The translations under genes were made by a program, and so were the position numbers. 34,019 nt of DNA from an uncultured Saprospiraceae bacterium (GTDB lineage: Bacteria > Bacteroidota > Bacteroidia > Chitinophagales > Saprospiraceae), in NCBI GenBank assembly GCA_937928405.1, contig CALFWZ010000158.1:1-34019 (forward strand), written 5' to 3'. Under the pieces are notes generated by a model that saw only the letters and a program-made list of their open reading frames with translations, was not told the DNA's origin and did not search any database. The first letter of the stretch is position 1, and each line of letters starts with the position of its first letter. This document shows, in pieces, positions 25,082 through 30,892 of the stretch.

Positions 25082-27532
25082 TTAGTTCACGGTTAGGTTT
25101 TGAGTAACTACTACTCCGTCTATTTTCAAACGAATCCAGTAAGTTCCTTTGGCCTGATTTGTTAAATCAATTTGATAGGTATGATTTGTGAAGTTCTGAT
25201 CGTTAGTTCGATAAACTTCTTGCCCAATGGTATTGAATACACTTAGCTGAACCGTCGCATTTTGTTCCATCTCCAGTGCTACCTGAAAGAATCCAGCATT
25301 TGGATTAGGGCTTACGGTCAAAGCTGTCAAGCCTTCAATGTCTTCTACTCCAACCAAGTTGTCCACCATATAGGTAGCACTAAAAATACAGCCGTTGTCA
25401 TCGGTGATTTCTACGGTATAATCTCCAGCAGGCAGACCGGTAATATCTTCTGTATCGGCACCATTGGACCAAACAAAAGTAAACGGAGCACTTCCGCCAC
25501 TGACGGTTATATCAATAGCACCCATGCTGCTACCTTCTGTGTCATCTGTCACTTCAGCAGTTGCCGCGTAGCCCATACAAGCATTGATAATTTCGTAAGT
25601 TTCAGTGTAAGCACATCCATTGGTTCCAGTAACCGTCACGCTGTAAGTTCCGGGAATAAGATTTGTTAAGTCTTCGGTATCCGTACCGTTAGACCATTGG
25701 TAAGTATAGGTATCATTGCCTGTTACCGTCAAATCAATACTTCCTGGGGCACCGTTGAGCAAATTGGTTACAACACTTTCAATGGTCGGAGCTTGGCAAT
25801 TTCTAACTACCACATTATCCAAGGCGATATCTGCATTAAAGCTAGGTGTTCCATTATTACTAATATCACCAGAAATCGATACTTCTACCGTAGATCCAAT
25901 AAAATTATTAAGCGAAAGGGAACGAACTCCCCACGCTTGGGTTTCACTACTTTGCTGTTGTCCTGATAGAATATCAATGACCGATTCGTTACCTGCTTGA
26001 TCCTTTACTCTTACGACCAAATTGCCAATAGCTGAACCAAACATGTGATAATCAAACCCAAATTGTACATCGTCTGCACCGGTCAGATCAATACATTCTG
26101 TACTAAGAATTCCAGCGTCAGTCGTGAGTGCCCCAGAAGCTTCCATATAAATATAATTATCACTTCCTCCCGATCCAGTAGCTGGACCTGTGCTAACGGA
26201 ATTGGTAGGCCCTGTAGCTACTTGAAAAGGTAGAGAACCTTCATTGAATAAAAAAGGGAATTCAATCGCGCCGATGCCTAGTCCTTCAAAATCCATTGCG
26301 AAGTCAGGCCCGATGGTTTGTTTGTTAGCCACAATTTTAGAAGAGAGATCATTAGCATTATTAATATCTCCATTCAACGCGGTACGCACCCCTATCCGAT
26401 AGGTTCCTTCTACAGAGAGATCTAAGGTTGTTGCAAAGGTGTGACCGATCGTACTTCCTCCGGGTAACGGACCAACAATCGTTTCCGTTGCCACTACCAT
26501 TCCATTCACCAAAACTTCTACCGGTATGTTAGATACCGGATCACTACCTAGATTGGTCACATCGAAAGTAACGATTTCTGCGTTGGTCAAACCACAACCA
26601 GATACAGGGGAAGAAAATGCCTGTGTAGCTAAATCTGCCGCAGCATTCGGATCAAAAGCTAGTTCGTAACCAAATAAACGATCAGGAGTCGCTTGATTAA
26701 TTCCTCCTAAAATCAGCGTTCCAGCGTCATCCCAATTATTAGTAATAAATAGACCACCAGCCAACGCTCCGTCGGTATTCAAGTCTTGGTTTACATCTCG
26801 TCCTACGCCCGTTGGCATTCCCGTGGTAAGGTTAATCTGAGAAATTAAGGAGTTGGAAGGATCACCCGCCTGATGAAAAACCCAGAGGTAAGGACCGCCA
26901 ACACTAATATCATCAAAAGCAGCACCGTACATGCCACCAAGGTTGTGAGTAGTAGCAGGAATAGTTGATAAAACAGCTCCCGTAGTACTAATTGAATAAA
27001 TAGGAGTATTAAAATTTCCGATCCAAAAACCGCCATTCCCACCAGCCAAACTGGCATCATAGGTAATAAACCGAATTGGATCAGGTGAACTGGTCAGAAT
27101 AGAATTCGTCACAGTCTTCGTTACTGGATCAATCGTATGAATCGAGGTAGTATTATTGGCAGCCCAAATACTTGTCCCATCCCAAGTCATCGCACGAACA
27201 AAATTGGAGGTTTCGTCAAATAATTCAGGTAAGGCAAAGGTTTCTACAAAGCTACCATCATTGCCCAATACCACAATGGTATCTTCGTTCCAGTTGGCAA
27301 CCCAGAAAAAAGAGTCAACGTGTACAACGCCCGCTAATGCTCCTTGTCCACTATCGGTAGTCGCATCAAAATCAAATAATAAATCCCATTGTGCCTCTGA
27401 AGTAAGATTGGACGTGGGCACTGGTCCAGTTGGTCCAGCAGGAGCTTGTTCAGATTGAGCAGTTAAGAGACTGACACTAAATATCATAGCCAGTATTAGC
27501 AAATAAAATTGGTGTGTAGCATTATTTTTCAT
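25082..27532 (-). CDS. Multidomain T9SS-secreted surface protein with SprB-type repeats
   Basis: An 816-residue exported protein. Order of parts: signal peptide about 1-25; a Pro/Gly-rich linker; a beta-propeller-like region about 50-300 with repeated FxWVANWNEDT, IWAANNTTSI and FWIGNFNTPI strands; a CARDB-like domain about 305-402. A MAM/jelly-roll-like region follows at about 410-578 (EFPFLFNEGSLPF...IALDNVVVRNC). Then come two SprB-type repeats, about 583-648 and 655-722, each with GSIDLTVTG or GAIDITVSGG, a WSNG(T/A)DTEDLT core and NGC. The C-terminal T9SS type A domain (about 737-816) has VSPNPNAGFFQVAL and ends VVTQNLTVN. The design suits adhesion or a surface scaffold; the ligand is unknown. 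It has its own terminator, and a hairpin precedes the start. Confidence 0.9.
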   Translation of the reverse strand: MKNNATHQFYLLILAMIFSVSLLTAQSEQAPAGPTGPVPTSNLTSEAQWDLLFDFDATTDSGQGALAGVVHVDSFFWVANWNEDTIVVLGNDGSFVETFALPELFDETSNFVRAMTWDGTSIWAANNTTSIHTIDPVTKTVTNSILTSSPDPIRFITYDASLAGGNGGFWIGNFNTPIYSISTTGAVLSTIPATTHNLGGMYGAAFDDISVGGPYLWVFHQAGDPSNSLISQINLTTGMPTGVGRDVNQDLNTDGALAGGLFITNNWDDAGTLILGGINQATPDRLFGYELAFDPNAAADLATQAFSSPVSGCGLTNAEIVTFDVTNLGSDPVSNIPVEVLVNGMVVATETIVGPLPGGSTIGHTFATTLDLSVEGTYRIGVRTALNGDINNANDLSSKIVANKQTIGPDFAMDFEGLGIGAIEFPFLFNEGSLPFQVATGPTNSVSTGPATGSGGSDNYIYMEASGALTTDAGILSTECIDLTGADDVQFGFDYHMFGSAIGNLVVRVKDQAGNESVIDILSGQQQSSETQAWGVRSLSLNNFIGSTVEVSISGDISNNGTPSFNADIALDNVVVRNCQAPTIESVVTNLLNGAPGSIDLTVTGNDTYTYQWSNGTDTEDLTNLIPGTYSVTVTGTNGCAYTETYEIINACMGYAATAEVTDDTEGSSMGAIDITVSGGSAPFTFVWSNGADTEDITGLPAGDYTVEITDDNGCIFSATYMVDNLVGVEDIEGLTALTVSPNPNAGFFQVALEMEQNATVQLSVFNTIGQEVYRTNDQNFTNHTYQIDLTNQAKGTYWIRLKIDGVVVTQNLTVN

Positions 27533-27546
27533 GTAAACATTTTTTT

Positions 27547-27581
27547 GAAGTTTTTGAAATTAGAGTGCTCTAAAAAACTTC
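27547..27581 (-). other. Leader hairpin just upstream of the 816-aa protein start
   Basis: Outer arms GAAGTTTTT/AAAAACTTC and the inner perfect palindrome-like TTAGAG-TG-CTCTAA form a two-part stem ending 15 nt before the start codon in minus-strand RNA. It could influence translation or be an operator. No U-tract follows. Confidence 0.35.
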
Positions 27582-27664
27582 TGGTGAAGATTAGACGGGT
27601 AAGATAAGGAATGGTTTTTAATTTTAAATAATTTTTGCAGAAATAGTAAGGTGAGCGCTAATTC

Positions 27665-27702
27665 AAAAAAAATAAAAAAACCTCCTCCCGGCGGGGAGGA
27701 GG
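27665..27702 (-). terminator. Strong rho-independent terminator with no assigned upstream gene
   Basis: A perfect 9-bp all-GC-rich stem CCTCCTCCC/GGGAGGAGG (27681-27689 with 27694-27702) with a 4-nt loop. On the minus strand it is followed by a run of 15 T interrupted once by A. Its orientation means it ends a minus-strand transcript coming from the region to its right, where I find no convincing gene. It also lies upstream of the 816-aa protein gene. Confidence 0.85.
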
Positions 27703-28320
27703 CAAATTCCAAGGAACTGATTTCAATAAATTAGTCCCAGAACAGCATCTTTGACAAAGTATAAACTTGGTTAGAATCTTTGCCTTATTTTGAAAAGTGG
27801 AAGTGACCAGATTCCTGATCACTTCCCTGATACACTTATCAAATTAAAATAATATCGTATGGGGTTATGACTTGTATGCCATTTGCAATACGGATTGTTC
27901 CGATTTAGTTTTATAACACGCCATCATTACTGATACTTTAAATAAAGCACAGAACAATTGACAAGTATCAATTATCTAAAAAGTAATTATTACCAAGTTG
28001 CGGTGAATACTACGCAATTGGCAAGGTCGGTTAGTGGGATGACAAGGCTTATCTTAAAGGAAATAGCATATAATATTTCCAATATCTTTAAGATTTTTCT
28101 TACATCGGTTGGGATGGAGAACATCCTGATAAAAGGATGCCTTCTTCGTTTATACCTATTAAAATTGATAAGGTTTCAGATTAATATTCAAAAACAACAG
28201 ATATTAATAAAATTAACATTTGTTTGGCCCTGAGAGCGGCTTCTTTTCTAATTCAAGCATACTTCCTTTTCTTCATAAGTTTAAAAAATTTGTTTTAAAT
28301 GAAACAAAAAGTTTCAAATT
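27703..28320. other. Gene-poor intergenic region with structured elements
   Basis: This is most of an 890-bp gap (27533-28420). It holds a strong hairpin at 27799-27826 (8-bp GGAAGTGA/TCACTTCC stem extended by CAG/CTG). It also has an 8-bp inverted repeat TGATACTT/AAGTATCA (27931-27938 with 27963-27970). A 20-codon minus-strand frame lies at 27865-27927 (begins MMACYKTKSEQ) with no known relative that I recognise. A 91-codon plus-strand frame at 27958-28233 looks random in composition. Because a strong terminator lies at its left end on the minus strand, a small RNA or short peptide transcript from this region is possible. Confidence 0.4.
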
Positions 28321-28323
28321 TAC

Positions 28324-28354
28324 TTGAATTATAACATTTTTTGTTTTATGTTTG
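28324..28354 (+). promoter_or_regulatory. Bacteroidota-type promoter of the glucosaminidase gene
   Basis: TTG at 28324-28326, 20 bp, then TATGTTTG at 28347-28354 gives both the -33 and -7 elements in proper spacing. Transcription would start near 28361. The leader then contains the palindrome GAAGATCTTC and the hairpin GAATGC-TTCA-GCATTC at 28388-28403, 17 nt before the chosen ATG. Confidence 0.65.
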
Positions 28355-28420
28355 TGGCGCGCGCCTTGAAGATCTTCTATATTATTGGAATGCTTCAGCA
28401 TTCTACAGAAACTGAATATT

Positions 28421-29311
28421 ATGAGTAAAACAACAATTTTCGTCGGACCTTTAAAACATCGGATCATCATGAAATCTATGCTTACAAAAAAATGGATCAG
28501 CCAACACTGGTTTAAAATCATCTTACTAGCCATGTTCATTTTATTATTACAACAAAAAAATCTAAACCTAGAATTTAACCTGAGCAATCAGCAGCCCGTG
28601 GCAGCTATGCAAACACCCACCGAAACTACAACTGATAAAGCGTCTTGGTTTAGTAAATTAAATCCAAGTCATCTCGCATCCCACCTAGCTGGTGGGTTGA
28701 CCGAGAAAACAGAATCGATCACCATTAAAGATTTAAAAGAACCTACAACGAATCAGATGGGATATCAAGATAACTTGGCCAATACTTACAGCAACATGAC
28801 TTATCGAGAATCTGCTCCTAAAGCAGTTCCTACTCGAACTAAAGCCCAATTGAAAAAACTAAAAAAACAACGTGCCTACGTTGATCGTTTTGCCAATGTA
28901 GCACAAGTCGAAATGAAAAAATACGGTATTCCTGCCAGTATCAAATTAGCCCAAGGATTGATTGAAACCAACGCAGGAGAAAGTCGTCTATCCACTAAAA
29001 ACAACAATCATTTTGGAATGAAATGCTTTTCTAAAAAATGCAAGAAAGGACATTGTAGTAATTTCACAGATGATAGTCACAAGGACTTTTTCAGAAAATA
29101 TAAAAGTGCTTGGGCCAGTTATCGATCACATAGCAAAATGCTCGTTAGCAATAAACGCTATAGCCACTTATTTAAGCTAGCTCCTGTTGATTATCGAGCA
29201 TGGGCAAAGGGTTTATATAAAGCAGGATATGCTACGGACAAACGCTATGCAGAAAAATTAATCAGTATTATCGAAGAATTGAATTTGCAAGAATACGATG
29301 AGTTAAACTAA
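28421..29311 (+). CDS. Membrane-anchored glucosaminidase (FlgJ/Lyz2-type peptidoglycan hydrolase)
   Basis: A cell-wall hydrolase predicted to cut beta-1,4 bonds next to N-acetylglucosamine in peptidoglycan. I choose the ATG at 28421 (MSKTTIFVGP, 296 residues); the frame is open to a TTG at 28385, but a leader hairpin occupies that stretch, and 28469 is another ATG. An N-terminal signal anchor (about 30-45, FKIILLAMFILLL) is followed by a 110-residue low-complexity linker, then the glucosaminidase domain about 157-290. Key motifs are QGLIETNAGESRLS with likely catalytic E182, NNHFGMKCF at 195-203, WASYRSHSKML and GYATDKRYAEKLI at 269-281. Four Cys in the KCFSKKCKKGHC segment could form a disulphide or metal site. 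There is no LysM or SH3 domain. It is monocistronic, with a promoter upstream and a terminator 84 bp downstream. Confidence 0.9.
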   Translation: MSKTTIFVGPLKHRIIMKSMLTKKWISQHWFKIILLAMFILLLQQKNLNLEFNLSNQQPVAAMQTPTETTTDKASWFSKLNPSHLASHLAGGLTEKTESITIKDLKEPTTNQMGYQDNLANTYSNMTYRESAPKAVPTRTKAQLKKLKKQRAYVDRFANVAQVEMKKYGIPASIKLAQGLIETNAGESRLSTKNNNHFGMKCFSKKCKKGHCSNFTDDSHKDFFRKYKSAWASYRSHSKMLVSNKRYSHLFKLAPVDYRAWAKGLYKAGYATDKRYAEKLISIIEELNLQEYDELN

Positions 29312-29394
29312 AAGGCAGCCTACAGCTGTCATCAACAGAAGGGATGGAAGTTATACTTCGGTCTAAGTCTATCGGAGGTGGATTTCCGTAAATT

Positions 29395-29429
29395 GGGGTT
29401 GTAGTGCGTCGACTGCAGCCCCTTTTTTT
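29395..29429 (+). terminator. Rho-independent terminator of the glucosaminidase gene
   Basis: GGGGTTGTAGT (29395-29405) pairs with ACTGCAGCCCC (29412-29422) over 11 bp including two G-U pairs, with a 6-nt loop, followed by seven T. Confidence 0.92.
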
Positions 29430-29503
29430 GTTGAAGTGATTTAAATAATGGTTCGGTAATTTTTTAATTGATGTATGATAATCTAAAAGTGCTGTTATTT
29501 GGC

Positions 29504-29531
29504 CCTGCCTTTGCCTTTGTCGGCAGGCAGG
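29504..29531. repeat. REP-like GC-rich palindrome with CCTGCCTTTGCC
   Basis: CCTGCCT (29504-29510) pairs with AGGCAGG (29525-29531), and GCC/GGC extend the stem after a 2-nt bulge, with loop TTTGTC. The first 12 bases are identical to 4175-4186. It looks like a copy of an interspersed intergenic repeat and directly abuts the octamer repeat to its right. Confidence 0.55.
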
Positions 29532-29533
29532 CT

Positions 29534-29635
29534 GTTTGCTGGTTGGCTAGTTAGCTTCCCTTTACCGTAAATACGATAGAGGGAAGCTAACTAGCTAACA
29601 GGCAAACCAGCCAACAAGCCAACAAGCCAACAAGC
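29534..29635. repeat. Octamer tandem repeat forming a 28-bp-arm inverted repeat
   Basis: The right part (29588-29635) is six head-to-tail octamers: TAACTAGC, TAACAGGC, AAACCAGC and three identical CAACAAGC. The left part carries the complementary octamers GCTGGTTG and GCTAGTTA (29538-29553). Arms 29534-29561 and 29580-29607 pair over 28 positions with one mismatch and two wobbles; 16 bp around GCTAGTTAGCTTCCCT are perfect. It fills the convergent gap after the glucosaminidase terminator and before the thiamine-binding-like gene. It has no spacers, so it is not a CRISPR. Confidence 0.8.
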
Positions 29636-29694
29636 AAAAAATGGGTACTAGATCTATTTTTCTAAAAGTTACCACACTATTATTAAACAGAAAC

Positions 29695-29979
29695 CTAATT
29701 CAATTTTTCCGTTTTATCTTCAAAGTGTACGTTCTGATCTTTCTTTAAATGAAGCTGCATATTGATGACCAATTCTTCTCCTCCAGCTTCTAGTGCTGCA
29801 TCTTTAGCTTGCATAGCGATCTCCATTACTTCAGGCAGTGGACCTTCTAACAAGGTAGCAAAAGGCTGGACTTGGTATTTTATACCCGATGCCTGTATGA
29901 TGTGAATTGCTGCATCGATGATAGGATAAGCATCGGCAGTATTTACAGGGACAATTTGGAGGGAAAGATTTACGATCAT
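29695..29979 (-). CDS. MTH1187/YqgV-family thiamine-binding-like protein
   Basis: A 94-residue small cytoplasmic protein with the ferredoxin-like fold of the MTH1187 (DUF77) family. Some members bind thiamine or its precursors as oligomers; the physiological role is uncertain. Recognised by the N-terminal strand MIVNLSLQIVPV, the helix YPIIDAAIHIIQASG, the strand YQVQPFATLLEGPLPEV (about 35-51) and the helix AKDAALEAGGEELVINMQL. The ATG at 29979 is 4 bp from the stop of the OmpA-like gene, so it is the last gene of the clpB operon. A Lys/Glu-rich tail follows the domain. A link to stress or envelope functions is suggested only by position. Confidence 0.85.
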   Translation of the reverse strand: MIVNLSLQIVPVNTADAYPIIDAAIHIIQASGIKYQVQPFATLLEGPLPEVMEIAMQAKDAALEAGGEELVINMQLHLKKDQNVHFEDKTEKLN

Positions 29980-29983
29980 TTAT

Positions 29984-30892
29984 TTATTCAATTACTAAAC
30001 GGATGGCCCTTACCAACTCTTCCGAACGAGGCGCCATAATCAATTCTACCCGACGGTTTTCATTTTTCCCTGAAGCAGTTTCATTGGAAGCGCGAGGTTT
30101 AAATTCTCCTTGAGCACCGAGCGTTACCTGCGAAGGACTCAAGTCGTATTCTTCGGTCAAAATACGGACAATAGTAGCAGCCTGTTGAGCACCAACGTTC
30201 CAGTTGTCTACACTCGATTTACGAGCAGGCGGTGCATTGTCGGTATGCCCAATGACGTGAAGATTCATGGTAGGATAACGGCTCAATACCTCACTTACTT
30301 TTTCGAGTACTGCCAAAGCCAAATCATTAACCTTGGTCACACTCTTGGCCTTAAAAATCAACTCATCCAATAAAATCAATCGAACTTCTTCCAGTCCAGT
30401 TTCAATAAAATATTGCGTTTGTAAAATCGCTCCCACTTCTTCTCGAAGTTCACCCGCTAGGGTTCCCACCAATTTAGTATGACGATCCAAGGTCGTATTA
30501 ACCTCTCCGATCAACCCTTGTAATCGTCTAATCTCCGCGTCTTTTTGCTGAAGATTTTGATTTAAATTTTGTTGAGTAGAACTAGATCGTGAACTAACAT
30601 TTTCGATGGTTCCCTCCAGTTGAGCAATCCGATCCTGTAATTCACCTCTCAACATCAGCAGTACATTATTTTCTCCTTTGGCTTCCGCCAATTGCAAATT
30701 CAGGTTGGCAATAGATTCTTCGGCCCGTCTGATTTTGCTGTCACGTAGAGACGTTTCTTGTTCCAACAAGGCAGCCTCTTTTTTAGCCTGCATATCCAGT
30801 GCCAACAAATGTTTTTTATTGCTAATACAACCTGTCAGTAAACAGATCGCAGCAACAAAAAGCATATTTTTTTTGAGTAGCATATACTTCAT
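29984..30892 (-). CDS. OmpA-family lipoprotein with long coiled coil
   Basis: A 302-residue outer-membrane lipoprotein. The signal peptide ends in the lipobox LLTGC with Cys22 as the lipidated residue. A predicted coiled coil rich in Glu, Gln and Arg spans about 34-135. The OmpA-like peptidoglycan-binding domain covers about 172-288: MNLHVIGHTDNAPP with D218 and KNENRRVELIM with R281, the pair that contacts diaminopimelate. It may tether the outer membrane to the wall, with the coiled coil as spacer. The ATG at 30892 follows the clpB stop with no gap (TAA then ATG), so translation is probably coupled; M4 and M10 are alternative starts. This placement directly behind a chaperone gene is noteworthy. 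Confidence 0.92.
   Translation of the reverse strand: MKYMLLKKNMLFVAAICLLTGCISNKKHLLALDMQAKKEAALLEQETSLRDSKIRRAEESIANLNLQLAEAKGENNVLLMLRGELQDRIAQLEGTIENVSSRSSSTQQNLNQNLQQKDAEIRRLQGLIGEVNTTLDRHTKLVGTLAGELREEVGAILQTQYFIETGLEEVRLILLDELIFKAKSVTKVNDLALAVLEKVSEVLSRYPTMNLHVIGHTDNAPPARKSSVDNWNVGAQQAATIVRILTEEYDLSPSQVTLGAQGEFKPRASNETASGKNENRRVELIMAPRSEELVRAIRLVIE

Noticed and set aside
25262..25669. 135-codon plus-strand frame opposite the 816-aa surface protein
   Set aside because: Antisense to the SprB repeats and sorting domain; its periodicity reflects those repeats.
27958..28233. 91-codon plus-strand frame before the glucosaminidase gene
   Set aside because: Composition is Ile/Leu/Lys-rich as expected from AT-rich DNA; no motif, and the glucosaminidase promoter lies downstream of it.
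29588..29635. Possible CRISPR-like array
   Set aside because: The units are contiguous 8-mers with no spacers and no cas genes nearby, so it is a simple tandem repeat.
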